Below are positions 11,362-22,915 of a DNA stretch of 64,000 bases, piece after piece; position 1 is the stretch's first letter, and the number at the start of each line of letters is the position of its first letter. The notes beneath the pieces were generated by a model. The model had not been told where the DNA came from and did not search any database. It saw only the letters and a program-made list of their open reading frames with translations. The position numbers and the translations under genes were made by a program. The DNA is from Acanthosepion lycidas (taxonomy: Eukaryota > Mollusca > Cephalopoda > Sepiida > Sepiidae), in NCBI GenBank assembly GCA_963932145.1, contig OZ010571.1, positions 157,531,475 to 157,595,474 on the forward strand. The letters run 5' to 3'.

Positions 11362-11545
11362 CTTTTAACGTCAGATTAGGTGTTCCGTTTATTTATTAAA
11401 CTGTATATTTATTTAATTTCGTTAACCGGCCTGAATATTCGAGAAAGATTATTAATGAATAATACCCGCTCTCTGGCATGATTCGAACCCGCATCCCTCT
11501 GCGTAGAGGGTAACTGTCGTTCTTTAATAGATTGGACGATGAAGA
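11360..11545 (-). mobile_element. tRNA-derived SINE (family S), diverged copy
   Basis: The minus strand carries an exact B box, GGGTTCGAATC, near 11485-11475. The body word tttatttattaaa and the words accggcctgaat and cgagaaa are shared with the better copy at 28285-28531. The 3' end runs into the (TA)n array at 11290-11359. The A box is eroded. Confidence 0.65.
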
Positions 11546-11689
11546 AGTTTTGTCAGTTAAGCAACGTGTGAACAATGCCTTTAACTAAAATCATTCTCGT
11601 CACAGATTCCTCGAAATTAAATCTGTTCAATCTGTTTTGTATTTCTCTATCCGACAGATTTTTATCAGTTTTTAGTGGGTAGACATATT

Positions 11690-11931
11690 TGAGTCGATTC
11701 TCCGTTTATTTATTAAACAATATAATCTTTGTCATCCGGACTGAATATTAAAGAAATCTTCTTAAAGAAAAATATGGACTTCCAGGCAGAATTCGATACT
11801 GCGTCCCGAATAAAAGCTCTCTTCAGGCTTTGTTTGATTGGCAAAGCTTCTTTGTGACCGTGTCGATTAAGGTTTCTTGTGTTTAACGACAGTATCTATC
11901 TACCCAGACGCAGGTTCGAATCCTGCAGAAG
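11690..11931. mobile_element. two opposed SINE family S remnants, including an 85-nt tRNA-Ser-like head
   Basis: 11690-11800 repeats the SINE body words on the minus strand (tttatttattaaac, ccggactgaat). On the plus strand, 11847-11931 looks like a serine-type tRNA. Acceptor CTTCT pairs with AGAAG, the A-box region reads GTGACCGTGTCGATTAAGG, and the T arm GCAGGTTCGAATCCTGC is perfect. The anticodon arm is not convincing, so a SINE head is more likely than a working tRNA. Confidence 0.6.
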
Positions 11932-12149
11932 TTTATATATTTTTTTGAATGTGTGGCGTAATATATCATTTTATAAAGTTGTAAGCGCCTAAAATTATGG
12001 TTGAGGCGGGGGGGGGGAAGACACAAAAGCTTTCAAAATGGCAATGATGAAGTGGTGGGGAAGGGATAATATTTTATTCTTTTATTTGTGAGTGGCGATA
12101 CATTTCCCAATGAAGTTCTTTTTTTCTTTTCACTTTCCATTTTTACCTA

Positions 12150-12370
12150 CTCTCATATTTCCATCCGACGCAGCATCCGGGAAACTCGCATCACGTGATC
12201 ATGACTGTTTATATAACTTCCTATCAACGCGAATACAAACAGATTGTAAAGGGGGGGAGGCTAACTCTTAAGTCTTATTACGTTGGCTTCTTTCCCAAAG
12301 CCCCTGGCCGTTTATTTAGATGGAGACACGCCCAGAAATTCTGGCGCCACGTACAATAAACACTGACATT
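12150..12370. other. moderately GC-richer segment with TCACGTGA palindrome
   Basis: The segment contains TCACGTGA at 12191-12198, a G8 run near 12250, and gcgccacg near 12347. No gene can be attached to it. Confidence 0.25.
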
Positions 12371-12421
12371 AAATTTGACCAATTTAGCCCCTGCAAATTT
12401 AACTAAGTTCTGAACTTTACA

Positions 12422-12422
<1 letters not shown>

Positions 12423-12482
<60 letters not shown>
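12423..12482. repeat. (TA)n-(GATA)n-(GA)n compound microsatellite
   Basis: TA units change to gata units and then to ga units. Confidence 0.95.
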
Positions 12483-13795
12483 AGAATGTGTGGAGGTCAG
12501 TGTTTCTTCTTTTATGTTTTGAAAGTTAAAAGGCCTTCATTAGCGACAATTAATTTATAAATCTTGTCATTTGCCAAATCTAATGGATAAACAAAAACTA
12601 AATGCAAAAGCCCACACTGTAGCCAAGTAGAATTATTTGTTGTACTTGTTGTACTGCGCCAACTTTGACACTAGATTATATTCATGGAATTCATATTGAC
12701 TTTATCCTTCATTTTAAGGGAATGACCCCTTAACTATCGCATTATATGTTGTGTTCGAATATTTGTCCAGATTAATCAAAAATTTCGTGAATAAAGTTTA
12801 ATTATATTTTTGAGAATTTTATCAGAAATAAACATTCTTGTCTTGAATTCTCAAAGAAAAATTATAGAGTTAGCAACAAAAATAATACGAATTTAAGACA
12901 CACAAGAACATCTCGAGAGCTTTCCTTGCTTATATCAGGTGAATAGTTCCAATTATGATATATGTTTCATGGGAAAACGATGACATAGATGAGAACTCTT
13001 TCGAGATTTTTGAGGCGTCCTAAAAAAGGATGCTTCTGAAAATGTTTCTGCAAATAGATGGCCATAAATTTTTAAAAAGGTGAACGAGACTTACGCTTTG
13101 GAGTAGATTTAATGTATGTCTAAACCAAATGTTTTTTTTTTAAATATTATAAAGTTGCCTCTTTTCTATCACAATTAGGAATCTGAATCGTAGTTGTTCG
13201 TCTTCTTTTGTCATAGAAACACTGATGCCAACCAGACATTTCTTTGAATCTGAACAAGATATTATCAGAAAGAGATTTTGAGTTTACTTTTTATATGAAT
13301 TTCTTGTAACAATTATTCTGGGATAATACACCTGAATAAAAGCCCACATTTGTGGAAGATTAATGCAAAATCCCGTGCGTTACATACAAACTGGGTGACA
13401 ACTCTTGAAAAGAAAGAAACTCAAAAACCTGTACATTTTAAATGCATTTAACATCCAAATAGAGAAGAGAAATGAATGAAAGGCGTCAGACTACGTTGCC
13501 AACAGTTCACATAGAAGAATAGACACTCTTTTCAAACCACAACTAATGTCTTTAGGTAGTAGAAATTTTTGATACGGTTGCCGGCGCAGTTCATCCGTAA
13601 CCTGATGACAATGTCTAGAGTTAGTGTTGAAGTGAGCACCTTTACTTGGTGCTGCCTGAATAAGGCTTTGAAAGAAAAGAGGATGGGTCTTTGAATTTGG
13701 TGCTTATATAGTCAATGTCACGTGATTCTTTTAGGGCCAATGAATGGCCCTTTATTTAGCCATTCACTGCTTGATTTTTATTAATTTTTTAAATT
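12483..13795. other. unclassified AT-rich DNA
   Basis: No family recognised. A 7-bp hairpin, AGGGCCA/TGGCCCT, lies at 13733-13751, and a second TCACGTGA palindrome is at 13718-13725. Confidence 0.4.
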
Positions 13796-13799
13796 TTAA

Positions 13800-14262
13800 G
13801 CATTTCACCCCAAGCAAGGCGGGAAACCACTAGTACGCAAGGGGTTACAGAGAGTTGGAGCGAGAGCAAATAGGAGTGATAGAGGTAAGGATGAAGAGAA
13901 GGTTAGAGGATAGATCAAGGCATCTGAAGACATCGATTACATTTGAATAGTTGGAGATTATAGCTACCAGGGAAACAGGAAAATGGGAGGGAGTTCCACA
14001 GGTGAGACATGAAGCTATTGGAGTAGAAGAGACGGCTACATTTAACAGTTTCGACAGTGAAAGGGTGAGAGCGAGATGTCAGCCTAGTTGAACGCTTAAA
14101 TTCAGGAAGTCTGGGAACCAGCGAATGCAGGTCATCGGAGCAGTTACCATGAAAGTATTTGTAAAAAAAGACAGAAGGAGGCAACGGCACGTCTGTGAGA
14201 GAGCGACTACAGACGGGATGCCAGATCAGAGCCAATAACATTGCTAATATTCCGATAGATTG
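13800..14262 (-). mobile_element. LINE 3' fragment with an intact 108-codon C-terminal frame
   Basis: The minus-strand frame 14241-13915 reads through the reverse transcriptase C-terminus without a stop. It contains 'FFYKYFHGNCSDDLHSLVP', then 'FKRSTRLTSRSHPFTVETVK', then 'LWNSLPFSCFPGSYNLQLFK'. This is the standard end of jockey/CR1-type elements in aquatic invertebrates. The 3' UTR continues to about 13800 and ends in a stretch complementary to cattTCACCCCAAGCAAGG, which recurs at 58.0 kb. The 5' part is truncated. It is the best preserved of the LINE fragments here. Confidence 0.85.
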
Positions 14263-14264
14263 TT

Positions 14265-15250
14265 ATAAATTGCAATAACAACCTTGGGTGCAAAGCGAAG
14301 TAATCTCATTGGACGAGATCATTGAATGTGATTTCATTCAGCTTAGCTTGAAATCTTAAAAAATTACTCATTTCTAAAACGATTAAGATATAAAGAAAGG
14401 TTTTTGCCATATTGGGCAACAAGTATTGGAAATTAAATCCCATCGCTATTACATTTTAACATGACTTTCTTCTCATTAAGCGCTCAAATTAGTTCAGTTT
14501 ATTTTAAAAGTAGCCGAACGGTACCTTCAGCTGCCAAATTAAATATTTAGTAGAGTTTAATTTTCAAAAGTATCTCAATCTGGCATTCCTATATAAAATC
14601 TATACCAAGTGGTGATAGTGTTTGCTAAATATGGCTGTTTCGGACCTTTTGATGATAAAGCATATTAAATTAGATGCAACTAACTCATATATGAACATTT
14701 ACGGGAAAATAAAAGTTGATTAAGTGTCAATAATTGAATTATTATTCACTAGAGTATGTCTCGTATGACTGAAGAGATCTAAATATTTTCAGCTTTTCAC
14801 TCAGCTCTTTTAAGGTCAAAGGAAATCAGGTAAGCAAAGAATATGGTGAACTCCAGGCTGCCCAGTAAAAACGTGCCAAATTTATTATCACTGGTTTATC
14901 TTTCCGGAATAATTGACATTGAATAACCTTGAATTATATTTCTTCAATATTCATGACCTTAAATAATCATTCGATTGCTTAACTCTGATTGGTTCTTTTA
15001 TGATTGATTAATCGCTGCTCGATCTTGTGACTCGTCATTTAAAGGTTATTTGCAGGCAGATTTCCTCTTTCGTTCTTCCTTGCTCGTATGGCTAAACAAC
15101 TCAATGATTTTGAGCATTAATTTATCATACTTTTCAAAGAAGAATATCCGACGTTAAGATTGACGAAATGTGCAGAAACTCTTCCTAAATTTTTTATTCA
15201 CATTCGTCCTCACCCGTTTTCAGCGGTTGTCTCACGCCTTTCGGATTTTA
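14265..15250. other. unclassified AT-rich DNA
   Basis: Nothing recognised. Confidence 0.4.
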
Positions 15251-15254
15251 CCGT

Positions 15255-15560
15255 TTTTTTACTTGGTGACAGGTATAATGCTGAAAATACCATAGACACA
15301 ACATGTGAGCAATGAGGAAGTTTTAAAGAACAAAGACACAAAATGGAAGAATTGAAATTTCTGGGCTACATAATGAGGAAAGAGAGCTTGGAGAAATTCA
15401 CACTCAAAAGGACAAGAAAGGCATAAAGAACCAGCTAGTAACCGACCTAACATGCATGTGTAAATTGATTCAAGGAAGGATAATAACAAGAGCTATGAAG
15501 GATAGGAAATTGTGGAGAGACGTGATCGACAAGTCATAAAGAGACACGTCACAAAGATTA
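15255..15560 (+). mobile_element. RTE-type LINE relic, C-terminal end
   Basis: Reading frame by frame gives 'MLKIPWTQHVSNEEVLK' (about 15275-15325), then 'HTQKDKKGIKNQLVTDLTCM' (about 15400-15460) and 'AMKDRKLWRDVIDKS' (about 15495-15538). This matches the end of elements encoding endonuclease-reverse transcriptases of the RTE kind. Two more relics of the same region lie at 19.8-20.5 kb and 22.2-22.56 kb. Several stops are present and the catalytic part is absent. Confidence 0.7.
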
Positions 15561-15779
15561 CGAACAAATGAATGAATGATGTCCAAATACTATATTTTCT
15601 CCAAGAGGAAAACCCCAGAAAAGCAGGCTAATAATTTCAGATAATAGGGATCCTAATTAAAATGAAAAGTAAAATCAGTTGGTGAATAGAGCCGTGTGTA
15701 AGGAACCCTGATATCATCAAAACTGTCACCCATATGAGCGTATGGTATCGATTTTGTTTTATATCGGTGTTTGTTTCAC

Positions 15780-15782
<3 letters not shown>

Positions 15783-15828
<46 letters not shown>

Positions 15829-15851
15829 AAAGTGAAAGAGAGAGAGAGAGT
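15783..15851. repeat. (GA)n microsatellite
   Basis: A long GA run with one gtgaaag interruption. The Arg-Glu peptide in the surrounding frame is an artefact. Confidence 0.95.
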
Positions 15852-16520
15852 CTCTACTCAACAACTGAAGATTGCATTGTGCATGAAACTCCGAGTCTTG
15901 CTGCCGGTGAGGAATAATATTTCGTCTTTTTGTATAGAAAAATTGCACACTGAAGATGACAATTGGAAATTGTTGAAAGTACTTGGCATGTGTCTTCCAT
16001 GTAACAACAACTCGAATATAAGGATAAAAGTTTACTTTTTAGGGTCCCATATTGTAAAAAAGAAGACCCAAAATGTTGCCACGTTACGAGAATATTCAAT
16101 TATAATTTTGTCCAAACGGTAAGCGGTCGAGAATAAAAAGATCCAGAACGGCCAGAACAGTAGAAAGTCTTTATACAAAATGAATTACGCCTTTTCTTTC
16201 ATTGGGAAAAGCAAGTTTTATTTTGAGTGTCGAAAGTAAAATTGGTGTGAGATAACTGCCCAAGAAAATCGGATTGTCACATGAAACTTGATTTTACATT
16301 GGTTTTGTTTTTTGTTCCACTTTCATCTTTTATTTTACCCGCTTTTTTTTCCTTTTTTATAGCCATTTTAGTTCTTTATTGGTTATTTAGCTTTCTCCTT
16401 CTTTCATAAATCTTTTGTTTCATATCTGACTGATCTATTTTTCGTTTGTACTTTGTTCTATTCGTCAGTTTCTCACTCTCTCTCATTCCACTATCCATAA
16501 TTTCTTTTATTAATCTCACA
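15852..16520. other. unclassified DNA
   Basis: Nothing recognised beyond short T-rich runs. Confidence 0.4.
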
Positions 16521-16594
16521 TTCTTCTTCTTCTTCTTCTTCTTCTTCTTCTTCTTCTTCTTCTTCTTCTTCTTCTTCTTCTTCTTCTTCTTCTC
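16521..16594. repeat. (TTC)n trinucleotide repeat
   Basis: About 24 perfect TTC units. On the minus strand this is (GAA)n, a sequence class that can form triplex DNA. Confidence 0.95.
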
Positions 16595-17460
16595 AAACAA
16601 ACTGACACGCAACATTTCTGTCCGAAACCAACACGCGCTGACCACACACATCGGTCAATGCTCATTAATGTGTCACAGGACCAGAGAGAACCCACCATAA
16701 GTATCGGAGCAAAATAATCGTCGAACGGTGCCACCATTTGGGTTGCATAGTGATCACCAGAAATCATGGCTACATTTGATCTGGTGACCACTACTTGTCA
16801 AACAGGGGACATGTATTTATTTAGGCTTGATGTATAAATTTAAAGAATGAGAGCAAGGATTGAATATGTCGAACGGTTTGGAAAGAGAAAAGAAAGAAGA
16901 AATATAGATACGAGATCGATAAATCCAGATATCAGTAATAAGAATGTATTTAAATGGTCGGAAAAGATCGGATGCAATCGGCTTGATGGACAGACTGAGA
17001 GACACGTACACTCTTTGTGTCTCGTAATATCACGTATTACGACTCACTAGATGGCGCCTTTGTCTAATTGGAGTCTACTTAATTGTGACGTTCGGAAGAG
17101 TGAAAGTAGAACTCTTATGACAGCGTTTTCTGAATACTGTCTGAATTTCTTTGAAGACGCCAATCACTTGGGAGAAGTCGTTAATATTTCCATTGCTATT
17201 TTGGTTCCATTGCTTTCGATTATACGAAATATTCTTGGCGCACGAATAACGTTTCCCATGTTTCCAACAGAGGGTAAAACATAAAATCAAATGTGGACTG
17301 CGAAAAAATTACTTTTAATAGTAGGTCACAAGAGACATTATTTGAAAGTTTTTTTATCATAATATTATATTTTAGACCAGTGATTTCCAAACTATTTTTC
17401 TCTGGGTCGCATTTTCGGAATGAAAATTTGCTCGCACTGCACCAAATTTGATGTGATACA
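16595..17460. other. unclassified DNA
   Basis: Short frames on both strands lack domain signatures. No repeat was matched within the window. Confidence 0.35.
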
Positions 17461-17464
17461 AAAA

Positions 17465-18605
17465 GGACTTATTTACACTATTTACATTCTTCGGACGGTT
17501 GTTCTCATCCTTTTGATCGGAATTTCGAACTGAACCCTTTATTTCGTCCACAGGAGTAGATTGTTCTAGTTCCACGTACCAGATGTCTCAATTATCTTTC
17601 TTTAAGTCTCTGTATCCAACGAACGCTTTTATCCAATGGGCCATTGAGAATATCAGTGTATAAATTTTAGGGATTTATAAACTTATTGTCTCAGACACAA
17701 TTTTTTACCAGAGCTCATATTGCAATTTTTTGTTGTTGTTATTTTTGCTTTTTTCTAGCACTTCTTCCATATTGTATTCATTGCTATGCTTGGCCCCTTT
17801 TTTGTGGCCTATGATATGTGCTGATTCTTTAGGTTTTCGTATTTTCCATTGATCCTCTCTGTCTCTTATTTCAACTTCATCCCACAAAGAGTAGGGATCT
17901 CCCTTTTTCCTACTTCTGTGATCAGCTACGCCCGATTTTTTTTTATTTCCCCTCGTGTTACAGTTTTACGATGATCTTGCAGACTTATTTTAAGGGGGCG
18001 GCCTGTTTCTCCTTTATATCACAGCTGCAGAGGATGGCGTATATACAGTGCTTAATGTTCTCCTCTATGGGAGGCCTTACTCAGAAGAGGTGTCTATCAT
18101 GTATTTTACCACTTTTGATTGTTGTCCTGATGTTATATGGACCACAGATCTTTTGTATTTTTCCCGATAATCCCTTCACATCTGGTAAGCAGACGGACGC
18201 TGTTTTCTAAGTGTTGTTATAATCTTGTACCATTCTATTCCAGCTTGTCGGAACTGCTGCTCTGTACCCCGGGTAGTTGTTACATTGTAGGGGACTGTTT
18301 ATACTGACCATTATCTGTTTATATGTCTCTGGGTCGCCACATGACATTTTGCTCGATGTTGCACGCAGCGGACGATCCCTTTCTTTCTACTGAATGGATG
18401 GTGGAATCTGGTATTGTCCGGTGAATGTTGGCCTGCGGTATACGGATGTCTTGAACCTAAGCTCTGCTCGAGATATTAGTACATCCAGGAATGATAGTTT
18501 GTCGTTGTTTTCTCTGTCCATAGTGAACTGTATCGAGGATTTTATTGAGTTCACAAGGGGTCCAGTAGAGGGGAGAACATGACTAAGAACTCTCTCCTCC
18601 AATTT
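17465..18605 (-). mobile_element. Penelope-like element (family A): RT end, GIY-YIG endonuclease remnant and tail
   Basis: The minus strand starts with a frame (18602-18387) containing 'SIQFTMDRENNDKLSFLDVL' and then 'FKTSVYRRPTFTGQY', the thumb-side signature of Penelope-like reverse transcriptases. About 350 bases further on, 'YKGETGRPLKISLQDHRK' (about 18015-17960) matches the YIGETGRPL core of the GIY-YIG nuclease fused to these proteins. The C-terminal 'LWDEVEIRDREDQWKIRKPK' stretch follows (17895-17835). Then come the non-coding tail word gcaatatgagctctggtaaaa and the tRNA-like part, here strongly eroded, ending in a cttcggac/acattatt arm remnant near 17470-17500. Frameshifts and stops make it non-functional. 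Confidence 0.85.
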
Positions 18606-18892
18606 GCAGACCCTAGTTACTATATTTGTAAGACTTGATATAATGCAAAAATATTACAATCGGTCAATAATTAGTTCTACTGGGACTCATCCATTCAATT
18701 ACAAGTAATCCATAATAATATTTTAAATTTTGAAGTCATATTTATTTTTGGCAGTTGAATTTTTTTTAAAACTGTTTCTAAATCTTTGATTGTCTATCAA
18801 TCATTACGCCTCACCTGCTATCCTCTTCCGCTGCAATCAAGAGGCACACCACTCTGTTTGGGAACCGATGGCTTAAACGGTTGTTGAGCTGA

Positions 18893-19290
18893 TTTCGTTT
18901 GGTTTGGTTTACGGCATATCAACCTTAATGGGTTATTTAAGTTTTTTATTGCTGGTAATATTTTTTCTTTTCAAACGTGCTGCTGGTAAAATTTTTTTCT
19001 TCAAAAATGTATTTCTGGTAATATTTCTTTTCAAAAATATATTGCTGGTAATAATTTTTTTTTATTTCTGGTATTAAAACCTATTTTTATACTTTCATAG
19101 TGTTTTGTTCCCAGTTTGGGGGTTAACTATTTGCCCATAGCTGGTGCCCTAACAGGTGCTACCACCCCGGGTCAGGGTGGATCTGAGAACACCAGCAATT
19201 AAGTTGTTCAACGCTCCTTGAAATCTCCTCATCAGAGGCCTTGCTGTTGGACGTAGTTTATCGTCTTACCCAGGACGGGTTGTTGAACTG
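18893..19290 (+). mobile_element. repeat R1, copy 1 (core plus internal minisatellite)
   Basis: R1 has three parts: a head tttggtttggtttacggca, a variable block of 'tgctggtaatattttt' units (about 18945-19085), and a conserved 180-bp core. The core runs from ccagtttgggggttaact to gtagtttatcgtcttacccagg. It contains the inverted pair accaccc/gggtcagggtgg around 19160-19180. The same order occurs at 22563-22915, 24503-25060 and 49090-50000. No coding potential is seen. A short variable microsatellite between fixed ends resembles non-autonomous Helitron-type elements (DINE-1 style), but I could not verify Helitron ends. Confidence 0.7.
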
Positions 19291-19804
19291 AAAGCAATGT
19301 TGAAATAACCAAATTATAAAGCGTATGCAAAAATGTCAAGCTTTATTTTCTTTAAAAATACGAACTTCTACTGTTTCTGTGTTTGTGTTTAGTACAGAGC
19401 CTAAGTTATGGATTGCTGATGTATTTTCCAGAACAAAAGAGAAGATATTTATGGGGTGGAGTTCCTAATGCAGGACCCACCCCGTTTTGGATTAAGAGTT
19501 GTCATACTCATAGACTGGTTGCCAATCAAGAGAAAAACAATCTGCCTTGCTATTAATGCCCAACTGAAGAAGAGATGGATTGCTTTTCAATCTTACTTGT
19601 GCGAAAGTGAATGCAACGACATTGACACGCCCATCCCTACATTACGCACGCATCCATTTTCTTCGCTGTGTATTTCGTTCCTAATTTTCAAAATGCGAAT
19701 GCTAAAGGTGAGTAGAATAATTCCCCTGCTTTAAATTTAATCGATAATCATAATCGATATTATAACATATTCGAGAATCCAAGGGCCAAATTTCCTTTTT
19801 CATG

Positions 19805-20530
19805 TGCCGTGTCCCTTCAGGACGTTGACGTCGCCGCCATTTCCTGTTCTTTGTAGCTCATAATAAATTTTGTGATCACTTTTTTTGTTATCTCTCCTAA
19901 ATCTTGTTTCGTTATCCCTTTGCTTGATCTCGTTAGGTTAGTTATGTCTTCCTCTGTCTTTCTTGCCTTCAATCGGACATGTGAGTATCAAAATATTCAA
20001 GCTTTCTTTTCTCGTTATCTGCTTTAGAAAGTTCAAATGTCTCTGTCTGATGTTAAGTATGAGCACCTTTTATCATTTTCTCTAAAACTTCGTCGTTGCT
20101 CATATGCCGGACCATGATATCCCCAGTATCCTTCTGTAGAATCACACTTCTGTTGTCTCAATTCTCTTCTTCATCTGTGAAGAGATTGTCCAGCAATCAC
20201 TGCCATATAGGAGGACTGCTATTAAATAACGTTTCAGTATTCTTTTCTTTGTTTCGAACTAAATTTTCCTGTTTTTAATACTTTACTTAGCTTTTGGAAG
20301 GCATCCCAATGCATCTTCGCATTTCCGTCTTCTTTTTCTATCTTCTGTTAAAACAATTTCCAGATATTTCAATTGTTGCACTTGACTGAATTTGATATCA
20401 CCAATTTGTGATTTACAATGAAATATTTAAACCAATTAAATTATGGTCAGATGTCATTTAATTTTCTTCCAGTTTCCGAATTCTGCGAGTAACTTTAGCT
20501 GTTTAGAGATTGACAGAATCTTAACATTTG
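19805..20530 (-). mobile_element. RTE-type LINE relic, RT end to C-terminus
   Basis: The minus strand yields 'QVQQLKYLEIVLTEDRK' (about 20380-20330), 'KTLKRYLIAVLLYGSDCWT' (about 20240-20185) and 'FYRRILGISWSGHMSNDEVL' (about 20145-20085). This is the canonical order for RTE-like endonuclease-reverse transcriptases. Further downstream the frame decays, with fragments such as 'GEITKK' and 'NRKWRRRQ'. It overlaps in content with the relic at 22.2 kb on the opposite strand. Confidence 0.75.
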
Positions 20531-22160
20531 TATTTGCCATTATAGCACCTGAAACAAAAAACATAATTGAATAATGATATGATATCATTCATTATAATAA
20601 ATATAATTCCACTATAATGTTCTAAATAGCACAGTGGATTTATAGTTTTAATGCCTTGATACTTCCTAATATATTATAATATTAATATAATATAGTTGTG
20701 TAATTATATATGGCTGCAGGAAATATGATTTAGAATAAAGTTCTGTAAAAAAAGAAAATACTTTTGATACACTTTGATATTAATTACTTAACAAGGAAAC
20801 GGGATTCAGTTTTATCAGTAGGTATCATCGTCAGTACCTCTGATGTTCTATTTGAGAATTGATTTCTGGTTTCGCAAGCCTTTGATAGTGAGTTTCTTCC
20901 ATACTGGATTTCCTTTCTGACAATTTGAGCGAAGATTTTGTTTTATTTATGGAATAGATTTTTAAAAACCTCTTTGCTGATGTTTATCAATAAATTTAAA
21001 ATTTTTATTTAGATTTTTTTTATTTTGTTTATTCGTCTTTATTCTTCATTGATTCTTATTTCATTTTTTTTCTTCATTCATTTTAAGATCTGTTGTCATA
21101 TTACACAAACACAACCATGCAAACATAAGCTCACCCAAAGAGAAAAATGCAGACACATTTATCATATCGAGAGTCTATTATTCAACTTAATACTTTAAAA
21201 TGTTTCAAATGTTAATCGAATTGCCTTTAAAGAAACACAATTATTAACGAAGTATAATATATTGAATTAACTAAAATCTATGCTTTTAACTTCATCACTT
21301 AGTCTGACTAATATCTAAATAATATCATTTTACTAAAAAACATTTAGTATAAAAAAAAAACGAAAACAGTTAAAATAAATAAGGTAAAAGCAAAAACAAA
21401 ACACTGCAAGAAATAACAAACAAAATCAAACCTGTGCAAAATGCATCTGTCAGTGTCGATCGACCCTTAAAGCTGATTCCATGGCCAAGTGCATTTCTTC
21501 AGTCTGTCATTCATCTGGCGTCTTGCCATCGACCGGCAGGGACCCAAAGTAACCAAGAATGGAACTGATCTCTTCCCTTTCTTTCCCCAGCTGTGTCTCT
21601 TGTCTCAGTAAAGATATCGAATCCGATAAAGTAATGGCTTTTATTTGGGGGATAGCTTGATTGATGTCCTTTATCTGGTGCTGACAGGGTCAAGCCAAGA
21701 AATAATTAAACACGTCTCTCATTGAGAGAGAAAGAAAGAAGAGACGATGTCGCAATGTTAGACGGTGTTCATCTTGTAAAGATGCGATCAAAGATGATGG
21801 CTGGTGGCTTTGCTTCAGGAATAGTTAGTATAACTAATGTTAATGTTGCTCGTGATGAAGCGTCGGCATTCAGAAATGGCATTATCCAACACGACTTTTT
21901 GCTAGGTTATTGAAATCAGGCAATCTATCTGTGCAAAATATAGAAATTCCAGGTGTTTTCAGTGAAAAGAGATAAAAAGATTTTAGTGATTCTGTTCAAG
22001 AGTTGTGGTATTTGATACAATTTAAGTCATTTCTACATTTACATTTAATATTAACTATTGCACAATAATAGGGTGGTTATCTACATTAGGTTAATTCGTT
22101 AATACATTTCGCCTCGTAAACCAGTGAAACATAGTGAACATGAATTGAACTCCAAACTCC
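20531..22160. other. unclassified AT-rich DNA
   Basis: AT-rich DNA with several ATTATAATA-type words near 20580-20700. A slightly GC-richer part lies at 21430-21920, where 60-63 codon frames have no recognisable domain. Confidence 0.35.
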
Positions 22161-22562
22161 AAACTGTTTTAACAGACGAAGGAAACTGTGATACACACCA
22201 AATCTGAAGGCGAACTGGAAGAACGAAACCTTCTTTCCAAAAGAGAAAGTAACTTTTCATTAGAAACAAAGAAAAGAGTGCTTAACTGCCGTGTAATATC
22301 AATCGTCTTATATGCCAATAAATGCTGAACAATTTCCTCAAGGATGAAGAGGAAACTTGAAATAACAGAAATATGCATCTACAGAAGGATGCTGAGAATA
22401 CCATGGACGAGGCATATGGGCAACGACGATGTTTTAATGAAAACGAAGACAAAAAAGAACACTTAGAATCAGAAAGAAACAGGTGAACATTTTGGGAAAT
22501 ATAATACGGGAAGAATGCTTGGATTGTTTAACACTCATGAGGATATACAAAAGACAAGTGGC
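22160..22562 (+). mobile_element. RTE-type LINE relic, interrupted or flanked by R1
   Basis: The plus strand gives 'ETKKRVLNCRVISIVLYANK' (about 22262-22322), then 'KRKLEITEICIYRRMLRIPW' (about 22348-22405) and 'TRHMGNDDVLMKTKTKK' (about 22408-22458). This is the same region as the relics at 15.3 and 20.1 kb. The similarity fades at about 22555, where R1 begins. Confidence 0.75.
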
Positions 22563-22915
22563 GTCCTGGGTAAGACGATAAACTACATCCAACAGCAAGG
22601 CCTCTTATCAGATGTTTTGAGGAGCATGGAACCACCTCTTAATTGCTGGTGTTCCCAGGTCCACCATGTCAGGGTGGTAGCACCTGTTAGGGTCCCAGAT
22701 ATGGGCAAATAGTTAACCCCCAAACTGTGGTCAAAACACTATGAAAAATAGTTTTTAATACCAGCAATATATTTTTGAAGAAAAAATATTACCAATAATT
22801 CATTTTTGGAAAAAAATATTAGCAGCAGTAAAAAAGTAAAAATCTTGTCGACATTAAATAATCCATTGAGGTTGATATGCCATAAAAGAAAAACCATACT
22901 AAACCAAACCAAGCA
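22563..22915 (-). mobile_element. repeat R1, copy 2
   Basis: Inverted relative to copy 1. It starts with cctgggtaagacgataaact, passes the core (aggtccaccatgtcagggtgg, near 22655), then atagttaacccccaaactg. Degenerate 'ttaccagcaata' units follow, ending with aaccaaacc near 22905. Confidence 0.75.
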
